The notes under the pieces were generated by a model. The model worked only from the letters and a program-made list of their open reading frames with translations, was not told where the DNA came from and did not search any database. From NCBI GenBank assembly GCA_003444795.1, contig DLWR01000230.1, positions 1 to 12,154 of the forward strand: 12,154 nt of DNA, written 5' to 3'. Positions 6,388 to 12,154 of this stretch are shown piece by piece (within the stretch, counting starts at the first letter, position 1; each line of letters opens with the position of its first letter). A program made the position numbers and the translations under genes. The DNA comes from Cryomorphaceae bacterium. Its GTDB lineage: Bacteria > Bacteroidota > Bacteroidia > Flavobacteriales > Schleiferiaceae.

Positions 6388-7839
6388 ATGAATTCTTCGC
6401 TCGAAACATACACCTTATCAGTGTCCGAGCGCGTCAAAAACGAAAAGGCCGCCACCGCTTTAATCAAGTTGGTCGGCGACCTTTTTTTTGACCGCAATGT
6501 CCGCGCTGTCCTCTACCGACAACCCCTGGTCGATCAGCGCCCTTCCGAAATGCTCCAAGCGCATGTCCACGCCTCCGTCATGGCGGGTGAAACCCTGAGC
6601 ATCAATGACACTTTAGCAATAGCGGAAGCCCTCAGAGACAGCAAAGTCCAGAATGCTAGTGTAGACATCGGTCGTCTGGCCACTGAGTGGAAGCGCGAAG
6701 CGGGCATTTACCTCAACCGAAAAGCCTTCCTCGACGCTAAACTCAAAGGCTTTTGCAACGGTGACAATCCAAACACAGACCCCGTAGACGTCGTGCTCTA
6801 CGGTTTTGGCCGAATTGGCCGTCTGGTCGCCCGTGAACTTATCGCCCAAGAAGGCCGAGGAACGCAGCTTCGCCTTCGCGCCATCGTGGCGCGTGGTAGC
6901 GATCCCATGACCTTGGAGAAGCGTGCCTCCCTCCTGCGGGTGGATTCCATTCACGGCAGCTTTCCTGGAACCGTTGAGGCGGACCACCGACGCCAGCAAC
7001 TTATCATCAATGGTCGTCCCGTGGCCATCGTATCAGCCATTGCCCCCGAAGACATCGATTACACCGAACTTGGCATTGAAAACGCGCTTTTAGTGGACAA
7101 TACGGGGGCTTTCCGCGACAAAGAGGCCTTGAGTCGCCATTTGGCTTCAAAGGGCATTGCCAAAGTGCTTCTTACCGCACCTGGAAAAGGGGTTCCCAAT
7201 GTGGTATTTGGCGTGAACCACATGGGGGCGCACCAAAACGAAGCCATTCAATCCGCAGCCTCCTGCACCACCAATGCCATCACCCCAGTGCTGAAGGTGA
7301 TTCAAGATCAGTTCGGCATCGTGCAAGGCCATATTGAGACTATTCACGCCTACACAAACGACCAAAATTTGGTCGATAACATGCACAAGAAATACCGCCG
7401 TGGTCGTGCCGCAGCAGTCAACATGGTCATCACTGAAACAGGAGCGGGCCAAGCTGTTGACAAGGCCATTCCAGGCTTGGGGAGCAAATTGACCAGCAAC
7501 GCTATACGCGTTCCTGTGCCCAACGGCTCGCTGGCCATTCTCAAATTGAATTTGGAGAAATCCACGGATCGAGATGGACTCAATGCCGCTCTGAAATCTG
7601 CTGCTTTTAGCGGTCCCCTTGTCGAACAGATCAAATACTCCGTCAGCCCCGAACTTGTTTCAAGCGATATCGTGGGCGATTCCTGCTGCTCCATTTTTGA
7701 CAGCGAAGCCACCATTGTGCACAGTGACGGCAAAAACGTTGTTCTGTACGTTTGGTACGATAACGAATACGGCTACACGCGTCAAGTGATGCGCCTCGCC
7801 AAGCATATGGCTGGCGTTCGTCGCAAAGCCTACTATTGA
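6388..7839 (+). CDS. gap: Glyceraldehyde-3-phosphate dehydrogenase, long form
   Basis: GAPDH carries out reversible oxidation and phosphorylation of glyceraldehyde-3-phosphate in glycolysis/gluconeogenesis. The product is 483 aa, against about 335 for classical GAPDH. An N-terminal extension of about 135 residues of unknown role precedes the Rossmann motif GFGRIG at 139-144. The catalytic Cys293 lies in SAASCTTNAITP. The substrate and inorganic phosphate site regions HAYTNDQNLVDN and KLTSNAIRVPVPNGS, and the C-terminal WYDNEYGY, are all present. The coenzyme-selecting loop after the second strand reads IVARGSDP rather than the usual ANDL-type sequence, so the Asp that favours NAD may be absent; NADP use or a gluconeogenic role is possible but inferred. 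ATG 6388 is preferred to TTG 6385. It has its own promoter and an upstream terminator isolates it from degP. No clear terminator follows it. A run of eight T at 6482-6489 falls in the extension. Confidence 0.95.
   Translation: MNSSLETYTLSVSERVKNEKAATALIKLVGDLFFDRNVRAVLYRQPLVDQRPSEMLQAHVHASVMAGETLSINDTLAIAEALRDSKVQNASVDIGRLATEWKREAGIYLNRKAFLDAKLKGFCNGDNPNTDPVDVVLYGFGRIGRLVARELIAQEGRGTQLRLRAIVARGSDPMTLEKRASLLRVDSIHGSFPGTVEADHRRQQLIINGRPVAIVSAIAPEDIDYTELGIENALLVDNTGAFRDKEALSRHLASKGIAKVLLTAPGKGVPNVVFGVNHMGAHQNEAIQSAASCTTNAITPVLKVIQDQFGIVQGHIETIHAYTNDQNLVDNMHKKYRRGRAAAVNMVITETGAGQAVDKAIPGLGSKLTSNAIRVPVPNGSLAILKLNLEKSTDRDGLNAALKSAAFSGPLVEQIKYSVSPELVSSDIVGDSCCSIFDSEATIVHSDGKNVVLYVWYDNEYGYTRQVMRLAKHMAGVRRKAYY
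6471..6489 (+). other. Terminator-like hairpin plus T8 inside the gap coding region
   Basis: Within gap, GGTC (6471-6474) pairs with GACC (6478-6481) around a GGC loop, and eight consecutive T (6482-6489) follow directly. The 4-bp stem is short for a functional terminator, but the T8 run could favour pausing or slippage. It codes for the residues GDLFFD, which look conserved in the family, so the run may simply reflect codon choice. Confidence 0.3.
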
Positions 7840-7947
7840 GGAAGTGGGTATGTTGGCGACTTAGTGAGTTGGCATGAGCCGTGCGGCCCATAAACCTTTC
7901 AAGCCTTCATGCTTTCTAGCCAATTAGCCTTATACCCTCCGCCGTTT

Positions 7948-7955
7948 TATCTTCG
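7948..7955 (+). promoter_or_regulatory. -7-like element of tcdA
   Basis: TATCTTCG matches five of six fixed positions of TAnnTTTG and ends 7 nt before ATG 7963. If used, transcription would begin at or only a few nt before the start codon. It also argues against the longer in-frame ATG at 7909, which lies upstream of this box. No strong -33 TTG is seen; TTAG at 7924-7927 is the nearest candidate. Confidence 0.45.
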
Positions 7956-7962
7956 CGCCCGA

Positions 7963-8691
7963 ATGACTCCACATTGGCTCGAACGTACCGAATTGCTGAT
8001 AGGCTCAGAGGCCATTGAGCGTTTACAAAAGGCGCATGTCCTCGTTGTTGGATTGGGCGGGGTGGGCAGTTTTGCCGTTGAGTTTTTGGCCCGCTCCGGG
8101 GTGGGGACTCTTACCCTGGTGGATGGCGACGTGGTGGATCCCACCAATCGGAATCGCCAGCTTCAAGCCCTCTCTTCTACCCATGGCCAGAAAAAAGCAG
8201 CCCTGTTGGAAGCACGGGTCAAGGATATTAATCCGGACGTGGTCGTTCATGCCCATGACGAATTTCTAACGCCCGAGGCGATGCGCGCGTTGATCAGTCA
8301 GCCCGGATTTGACTTTGCGCTGGACTGCATTGATAGTGTACAGCCCAAGCTCAACTTTATCGTCACGGCGCTAAACGCCAAACTTCCCTTCATTTCCTCC
8401 ATGGGGGCCGGCGGCCGTTTGGATCCCAGTAAAATTCAGATTGCCAAGCTAGAAAGGAGCTACAACTGTCCCTTTGCGAAGCACATTCGCAAGCGTTTGG
8501 GCCGTGAGTACAAGATTAAAAAAGGCTTTCCTGTTATCTTTTCTAGTGAGCTGGCCAACCCTGAGTCGGTGCGCTTGACGGACGGAAGCAATTTCAAGAA
8601 ATCCTTCTACGGAACATCTGCATGGATACCTGCGGCCTTTGGGCTGCACGCGGCTTCCTATGCGGTTCAAAAAATTGCCGGGCTTCTTTGA
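7963..8691 (+). CDS. tcdA: tRNA threonylcarbamoyladenosine dehydratase (ThiF/E1-like)
   Basis: TcdA is an ATP-dependent enzyme that cyclises t6A at position 37 of ANN-decoding tRNAs to ct6A. The 242-aa protein has the ThiF/MoeB/E1-like adenylation fold: nucleotide-binding loop GLGGVGS at 30-36, the acidic LVDGDVVDPTNRNRQ stretch (ATP/Mg and the conserved Asn-Arg pair), and the ALDCIDSV segment. The later SMGAGGRLDPSKI and CPFAKHIRKRLG sequences are typical of TcdA (CsdL/YgdL) rather than of ThiF or MoeB, which are associated with zinc-binding CxxC pairs not seen here. Length fits the shorter Bacteroidota members; E. coli TcdA is 268 aa. The start at 7963 is preferred because homologues begin near the HWLERTELLIG block and a -7-like box lies just upstream. 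It converges with lrp across 23 bp. Confidence 0.92.
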   Translation: MTPHWLERTELLIGSEAIERLQKAHVLVVGLGGVGSFAVEFLARSGVGTLTLVDGDVVDPTNRNRQLQALSSTHGQKKAALLEARVKDINPDVVVHAHDEFLTPEAMRALISQPGFDFALDCIDSVQPKLNFIVTALNAKLPFISSMGAGGRLDPSKIQIAKLERSYNCPFAKHIRKRLGREYKIKKGFPVIFSSELANPESVRLTDGSNFKKSFYGTSAWIPAAFGLHAASYAVQKIAGLL

Positions 8692-8693
8692 GA

Positions 8694-8707
8694 TTGCCCG
8701 CGGGCAA
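8694..8707. repeat. 14-bp perfect palindrome between convergent tcdA and lrp
   Basis: TTGCCCG (8694-8700) and CGGGCAA (8701-8707) form an uninterrupted palindrome filling most of the 23-bp gap between the two convergent stops. As RNA it could fold to a 5-bp stem with a 4-nt loop on either strand. It lacks a good T tract (only AGTTTCGTT follows on plus), so it is a weak bidirectional terminator at best. A protein binding site is another possibility. Confidence 0.4.
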
Positions 8708-8714
8708 AGTTTCG

Positions 8715-9215
8715 TTAGGCCTCTTCGGGTACAGAAGGAAGCTCATCCAGAATGCTGGCTAGCAGGGACTTGCTGCTGTTGATGCACTCTTCCAACGCAA
8801 TCATGGTCTCGGTGTTGGTTACCCCAGGAATGTCGCTGATTTTGAAGATGATGTCTTTGGCGTGTTTGGTGTCAGTGCAGCGGATTTTGGCGAAAATACC
8901 GAAGCGCCCTGTGGCAATATGGGCCACGGTGACTTCCGGAATGGCTTGCAAGGCAAGAATGACATCATGCGTGCTAGACGTCTTGCTGAGGTAGATCCCC
9001 ACAAAGGCGATGAAACCATAGCCCAGCTGTTCATAGTCGAGTTGAAGGCTGGCACCGCGTATGATACCGGCCTTCTCCATCTTCTTCACGCGCACATGCA
9101 CGGTTCCCGGAGATACCTGCAAGTCTTTTGCGATGTCGGTATAGGTCTTCCGCGCATCCTCTAGGAGGTGGCGAAGAATTTCTTTGTCCGTACGGTCCAA
9201 CTTATAGGTTTCCAT
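8715..9215 (-). CDS. Lrp/AsnC-family transcriptional regulator
   Basis: This is a DNA-binding regulator that senses small molecules, usually amino acids. The 166-aa protein has the standard two-part layout: an N-terminal winged helix-turn-helix (about 5-60, opening LDRTDKEILRHLLEDARKTY, with recognition helix near VSPGTVHVRVKKMEKAG), then the RAM ligand-binding and oligomerisation domain (about 68-145, with the ATGRFGIF turn). ATG 9215 is preferred to a TTG at 9245, because the latter would overlap gcvT and add ten residues before the conserved METYKLDRTD start. It lies 14 nt after gcvT and is probably co-transcribed. In E. coli, Lrp activates the glycine cleavage operon, so control of gcvT or other one-carbon genes is a reasonable but untested inference. 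The true ligand is unknown. No strong terminator follows it. Confidence 0.92.
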   Translation of the reverse strand: METYKLDRTDKEILRHLLEDARKTYTDIAKDLQVSPGTVHVRVKKMEKAGIIRGASLQLDYEQLGYGFIAFVGIYLSKTSSTHDVILALQAIPEVTVAHIATGRFGIFAKIRCTDTKHAKDIIFKISDIPGVTNTETMIALEECINSSKSLLASILDELPSVPEEA

Positions 9216-9231
9216 CCGCTTGTATCCGCTT
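9214..9231. repeat. Tandem ATCCGCTT repeat at the gcvT-lrp junction
   Basis: ATCCGCTT occurs at 9214-9221 and again at 9224-9231 with a 10-bp period. On the coding (minus) strand this reads AAGCGGATAC then AAGCGGATGG, with the lrp ATG made by the second copy and the gcvT TAA touching the first. It is probably a small local duplication spanning the translational junction. It provides no clear Shine-Dalgarno sequence. Confidence 0.5.
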
Positions 9232-10336
9232 AGTTTACTTTCCAAAAAGGTAAAGAAACGACTTCCGCTTTTAAAAGTTTGCCACGCACCTCCACAAAGA
9301 TGGTGCTGCCGGGTGCCGAAAGCTCTGTCGGAACATAGCCCATTCCGATAGCCTTGCCCACCGACGGTGCCATCGTGCCAGAGGTGACCACGCCAATGGG
9401 CGTACCTGAGGCATCCGTGATGGGATAGTCGTGGCGAGGAACGCCGCGATCCAACAATTCAAAGCCCACTAGCTTGCGGGTAACTCCGGCCTCCTTTTGT
9501 GCTTTCAAGGCGGCGGAATTCGTGAATTCCTTAGTGAATTTGGTAATCCACCCTAGGCCCGCCTCCAAGGGCGAAGTACTGTCATTGATGTCGTTTCCGT
9601 AGAGGCAGAATCCCATCTCTAGGCGCAGGGTGTCCCTAGCCCCCAAGCCCACCGGAACAATGCCAAAGGACTCGCCGTCCTGGAAAATGGCCTTCCAGAT
9701 GCGCTCTGCGCAACTGTTTGGCATGTATATCTCAAACCCACCTGCACCGGTATACCCAGTAGCGGAAACTAGAATATCGTCAAAGCCTGCGAAGCTGCCC
9801 ACGCCAAAAGTGTAGTAGCTCATACTATCTAGATCCAAATCGGTCAATGCTTGGAGCGCTTTAGCGGCCAAAGGACCCTGAACGGCAAGCAAAGAAGTTT
9901 CGGCAGAATGATCTGTCATCTGAACATCCCAGTTCCCTTTTTTCCCCATCAACCAATTCCAGTCTTTGGCCATATTAGATGCATTGACCACGAGAAGGTA
10001 TTTTGTTTCCGAAAAGCAGTACACCAATAAGTCGTCGACGATGCCGCCCTCATCGTTGGGCAGACAGGAATACTGCACCTTACCGGCGAAAAGCTTGGAA
10101 ACGTCGTTAGAAGTGACCGATTGCAAGAAAGCCAATGCATCAGGGCCCTCGACGTAAAATTCACCCATGTGGGAGACATCAAAGACGCCCACGGCCTGGC
10201 GCACCGCATGGTGTTCGACCGTCACGCCGGCGTATTGAACGGGCATTTCATAACCCGCGAAGGGGACCATCTTGGCGCCTAGGGCTTTGTGAACAGCATT
10301 TAGCGCTGTCAGCTGCAAAGGAGAGTTGCTTTCCAT
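9230..10336 (-). CDS. gcvT: Aminomethyltransferase, glycine cleavage T-protein
   Basis: GcvT takes the aminomethyl group from lipoyl H-protein, transfers the one-carbon unit to tetrahydrofolate to give 5,10-methylene-THF, and releases ammonia. The 368-aa product is of normal length. Family landmarks are [13 protein letters not shown] (23-35), [10 protein letters not shown] (51-60), and the [10 protein letters not shown] block with Asp101 at the position known to be essential in E. coli. Also present are [33 protein letters not shown], and a C-terminal [19 protein letters not shown]. The gcvH and gcvP genes are not in the window, so the glycine cleavage genes are dispersed here. ATG 10336 has a -7-like GACCTTTG ending 5 nt upstream. 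It probably forms a two-gene unit with the downstream lrp/asnC gene. Confidence 0.96.
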   Translation of the reverse strand: MESNSPLQLTALNAVHKALGAKMVPFAGYEMPVQYAGVTVEHHAVRQAVGVFDVSHMGEFYVEGPDALAFLQSVTSNDVSKLFAGKVQYSCLPNDEGGIVDDLLVYCFSETKYLLVVNASNMAKDWNWLMGKKGNWDVQMTDHSAETSLLAVQGPLAAKALQALTDLDLDSMSYYTFGVGSFAGFDDILVSATGYTGAGGFEIYMPNSCAERIWKAIFQDGESFGIVPVGLGARDTLRLEMGFCLYGNDINDSTSPLEAGLGWITKFTKEFTNSAALKAQKEAGVTRKLVGFELLDRGVPRHDYPITDASGTPIGVVTSGTMAPSVGKAIGMGYVPTELSAPGSTIFVEVRGKLLKAEVVSLPFWKVN

Positions 10337-10341
10337 AGCGT

Positions 10342-10349
10342 CAAAGGTC
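10342..10349 (-). promoter_or_regulatory. -7-like element of gcvT
   Basis: On the minus strand GACCTTTG matches five of six fixed positions of TAnnTTTG and ends 5 nt before ATG 10336. No convincing -33 TTG lies about 20 nt upstream, so support is limited to the motif and its position. Confidence 0.35.
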
Positions 10350-10361
10350 GGGTCAAATTCC

Positions 10362-10393
10362 CTCCCATCAGTGCGGCTGGGAGTGCTTTTTTT
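10362..10393 (+). terminator. Plus-strand terminator-like hairpin between two minus-strand genes
   Basis: CTCCCA (10362-10367) pairs with TGGGAG (10378-10383) around a 10-nt loop, and seven T follow at 10387-10393 after a TGC spacer. Read on the plus strand it resembles an intrinsic terminator; on the minus strand, where both neighbouring genes lie, only GGAATTTG follows the stem. It could stop antisense transcription coming through gcvT before it enters miaE, or be chance. Confidence 0.4.
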
Positions 10394-10396
10394 CTA

Positions 10397-10981
10397 TTAG
10401 CCGTGGACGCGTTTTCCGTCCGAAAATTGTGCAATGATTTCCGCTTCATACGCCAGCAGACCCTTCCAGAGTTCGTCCACAGGGGCACGTCCGCCGTACT
10501 GACGTGCAAATTTTAAAAACAACGTGTAGTGGTTCGCCTCAGATGCCATCAGCCGAGCGTAGAAGGTGGAGAGTTCCCGGTCTTGAATGTTTTCGGAAAG
10601 TACTTTGAACCGCTCGCAGGAACGGGCCTCTATCAGGGCACAGACGAGCAAGCGGTGCACCAGGCGGAGCATGCGATCCCCCGTTTTTGGGAAATAGGCC
10701 ATGACGGCGTGCACGTATTCGTCCTTGCGCTCCTTTCCCAACGTCATCCCACGCTCCAAAATCCGCTTGTGCACCATTTCAAAATGGCTCATTTCCTCGC
10801 GTGCCAGAGCAGCCATTTCTGTCACCAAATCGCTGAGTTCCGGGTAGGTAATCATGAGCGAAATGGCTGTTGACGCCGCTTTTTGTTCGCAGTACGCGTG
10901 GTCAGTGAGAATTTCTTCGATTTGATCTTCCGCGGCGTGTGCCCAGCGCGGATCAGAGGGAAGTTGGAGTCCGAGCATCAT
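10397..10981 (-). CDS. miaE: tRNA-(ms2io6A)-hydroxylase, MiaE-like
   Basis: MiaE is a non-haem di-iron monooxygenase that hydroxylates the isopentenyl side chain of ms2i6A at tRNA position 37. The 194-aa ferritin-like four-helix protein shows a full ligand set: Glu32 (HAYCEQKAA), Glu63 and His66 (REEMSHF), Glu118 (IEARSCERF), and Glu148 and His151 (SEANHY), that is, two E-xx-H motifs plus two single glutamates. Two adjacent ATGs exist (10981 and 10978); homologues begin MLGL, which corresponds to the second. A longer start at 11020 is rejected because a perfect -7 box (10994-10987) lies between it and 10981. It stands alone, divergent from the MltF-like gene by 37 bp and followed after 60 bp by gcvT. 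With tcdA nearby, two position-37 tRNA modification genes occur within 3.1 kb. Confidence 0.9.
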   Translation of the reverse strand: MMLGLQLPSDPRWAHAAEDQIEEILTDHAYCEQKAASTAISLMITYPELSDLVTEMAALAREEMSHFEMVHKRILERGMTLGKERKDEYVHAVMAYFPKTGDRMLRLVHRLLVCALIEARSCERFKVLSENIQDRELSTFYARLMASEANHYTLFLKFARQYGGRAPVDELWKGLLAYEAEIIAQFSDGKRVHG

Positions 10982-10986
10982 ACAGC

Positions 10987-10994
10987 CAAAGATA
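10987..10994 (-). promoter_or_regulatory. Perfect -7 element of miaE
   Basis: On the minus strand TATCTTTG is an exact match to the Bacteroidota -7 consensus TAnnTTTG. It ends 5 nt before ATG 10981, which predicts a start of transcription at or within a few nt of the start codon. A -33 TTG is not obvious. Confidence 0.6.
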
Positions 10995-11018
10995 CCCGCA
11001 TTTTGCCGACCTTGGGGC

Positions 11019-12154
11019 ATGCTTTGGCGCTGGCGTTGGTCCTATCCCTTTGTGGTCGCGGCTCTCTTTGTAGGGTCTCCGGCCGAACCTTTGGACATGT
11101 TGGAAACGGCCCGATGGGAAACCAGCGATCGAAGAGACAATGGCACTGTTCGCATTGCCTTCGTCCCGGATGCCGGATGCTTGCAAATAGAAGACGGAAA
11201 ACAGGTGGGCTATGAGTTCGCCTTGCTTGAAGCCTGGGAAGATGCCATTCCACAGCGCATTGAATGGCTATTTGCCCGCTCTGCGGAGGAAGCCCTCGCT
11301 TGGGTTCAAGTGGGGCGCGCGGACGTGGCCGCCGGCAATATCCCCCTCTTGGAACGGGAAGGATTTACGTCTTCCACCCCCGTCCGAACTTTTGAATGGG
11401 TCCAATGGGGTGCCTCGGACAGCCTGCGTTGGCTCTCGGAGTACCCCAAACTGCCCGAATTCCTCGCCCAGTCCGACAGCCTGCCCTTGGCCATTAGTAC
11501 TACGACCATGTGGCGGCATTTGGACCCCCTCTTAAACGGCTGGATCCTCCCTGATCTCTATCTGCCCGCCCTCAAGAATTACCCCAACGAGGTCATCCCC
11601 CAATTTCCTGGAAGTTTTCACTGGACCACTCGCAGCAAGGATAGCCTCCTCGTGACCTCCATGAACGACTTTCTGCAAAGCAAACGAGCAGCCCGCATCA
11701 AGGGTTTTTTCAGCAAAAAGGAACATGTGAACGATTGGCTCGATCCCATTCACCTCTCCCCCTACGATGCCATTTTTGAAAAAAGTGATTGGATGGACCC
11801 CTACACCTTGACCGCCCTAGCGTATGTAGAGAGTCGCTTCCGCAGTGACATCGTCTCGCCAGCGGGCGCGGTGGGCGTCATGCAGCTCATCCCGAACACG
11901 GCGCGTCGCTTGGGAATTGACAGCCTTAACCTCTACCGACCCGAAAGCAACATCAAAGCCGGTCTCAAATACCTACGCTTCCTTGACCAATTCTGGAAGC
12001 AGCGCGGCGTAGCTTCCGAAAACCGCCTGCCCTTCATGCTAGCCTCCTACAACACCGGCCCTACCCCCGTGGCGCGGGCCGCCGATCTCGCCGAGAAAAA
12101 AGGCTTCGACCCTACCTTCTGGACCGGCCCCGTCGACCCAGTCGCTCAGGGCGC
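11019..12154 (+). CDS. MltF-like lytic transglycosylase (solute-binding domain + SLT), 3' end outside window
   Basis: The open frame from ATG 11019 runs to the window edge without a stop (at least 378 codons), so the C-terminus is missing. The protein begins with an unusual Trp/Arg-rich n-region (MLWRWRWSYP), then a hydrophobic stretch to about residue 20 and GSPAEP, consistent with a signal peptide or anchor. Residues of about 40-240 resemble a periplasmic type-2 solute-binding domain (TVRIAFVPDAG, VGYEFALLEAWED). From about 255 an SLT lysozyme-like domain follows: ALAYVESRF with catalytic Glu271, GAVGVMQLIPNTA at 283-295, NIKAGLKYL, and ASYNTGP with Tyr344. This order matches MltF, a membrane-bound enzyme that cleaves peptidoglycan glycan strands to 1,6-anhydro ends. 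The YNTGP motif replaces the more usual YNAGP. No clear promoter is seen in the 37 bp shared with miaE. Confidence 0.88.
   Translation, partial: MLWRWRWSYPFVVAALFVGSPAEPLDMLETARWETSDRRDNGTVRIAFVPDAGCLQIEDGKQVGYEFALLEAWEDAIPQRIEWLFARSAEEALAWVQVGRADVAAGNIPLLEREGFTSSTPVRTFEWVQWGASDSLRWLSEYPKLPEFLAQSDSLPLAISTTTMWRHLDPLLNGWILPDLYLPALKNYPNEVIPQFPGSFHWTTRSKDSLLVTSMNDFLQSKRAARIKGFFSKKEHVNDWLDPIHLSPYDAIFEKSDWMDPYTLTALAYVESRFRSDIVSPAGAVGVMQLIPNTARRLGIDSLNLYRPESNIKAGLKYLRFLDQFWKQRGVASENRLPFMLASYNTGPTPVARAADLAEKKGFDPTFWTGPVDPVAQG

Noticed and set aside
7840..7947. Possible terminator or small RNA after gap
   Set aside because: Only a 4-bp GCCG/CGGC pairing and short GTTGGC direct repeats are visible; there is no T tract or sustained stem.
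7909..7962. Longer tcdA start at 7909
   Set aside because: The extra 18 residues do not resemble the family, and the -7-like box at 7948-7955 would then be inside the coding region.
10337..10396. Glycine riboswitch upstream of gcvT
   Set aside because: The 60-bp gap is too short for a glycine riboswitch aptamer and shows no matching conserved structure; the -7-like box also leaves almost no leader.
10979..11020. Longer miaE start at 11020
   Set aside because: A perfect -7 element (10987-10994) lies downstream of it, and homologues begin with MLGL at the 10978-10981 ATG pair.
11212..11535. Alternative reading frames on both strands across 11200-11750
   Set aside because: They are shadows of the MltF-like gene, whose frame is open from 11019 to the window end and contains clear SLT motifs.
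1..12154. Mobile element, CRISPR array, defence or secretion system, tRNA genes
   Set aside because: No transposase or integrase frame, no repeat-spacer pattern, no cloverleaf-like sequence and no defence-type domain was seen; all coding frames belong to recognised housekeeping families except the GNAT gene's unknown substrate.

Overview
The window is a compact block of chromosomal housekeeping genes, moderately GC-rich by eye. It carries no mobile element, CRISPR array, rRNA or tRNA that I can see. The organism is most likely a member of the Bacteroidota, possibly Flavobacteriales, though I am unsure below phylum. The reasons are: (i) several starts are preceded by the Bacteroidota -7 element TAnnTTTG or close variants; (ii) Shine-Dalgarno sequences are mostly absent; (iii) the GAPDH is the long form (483 aa, with an N-terminal extension of about 135 aa) that I associate with Bacteroidota; (iv) dapF, a GNAT gene and mltG are linked, with a degP-type protease diverging from them.

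Layout. Positions 1-2373 (+) hold most of clpB, whose frame enters from the left edge but carries an in-frame TAA at 19-21 inside a conserved part of the N-domain. Convergent to it is a tightly overlapping three-gene minus-strand operon, dapF - GNAT acetyltransferase - mltG (4643 down to 2348). Divergent from dapF is degP/htrA (4706-6172, +), closed by a strong intrinsic terminator at 6194-6228. A 215-bp regulatory gap with inverted repeats and a good -33/-7 promoter leads into gap (6388-7839, +). Then comes tcdA (7963-8691, +). Convergent to it is the minus-strand pair gcvT - lrp/asnC (10336 down to 8715). Next is a miaE-like tRNA hydroxylase gene (10981-10397, -). Divergent from that is the start of an MltF-like periplasmic lytic transglycosylase gene (11019 to the window end, +, incomplete).

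Functionally there are three loose themes. One is cell-wall precursor and remodelling (DapF makes meso-diaminopimelate; MltG and the MltF-like protein cut glycan strands). One is protein quality control (ClpB in the cytoplasm, DegP in the periplasm). One is central, one-carbon and tRNA metabolism (GAPDH, GcvT with an Lrp-type regulator, TcdA for ct6A and MiaE-like for ms2io6A). I see no accessory or defence system. The most interesting signals are the clpB nonsense codon, the recurrent placement of -7-like boxes only 4-7 nt before start codons (suggesting leaderless or near-leaderless mRNAs), the palindrome-rich gap promoter, and a terminator-like hairpin pointing the opposite way from both genes around it.
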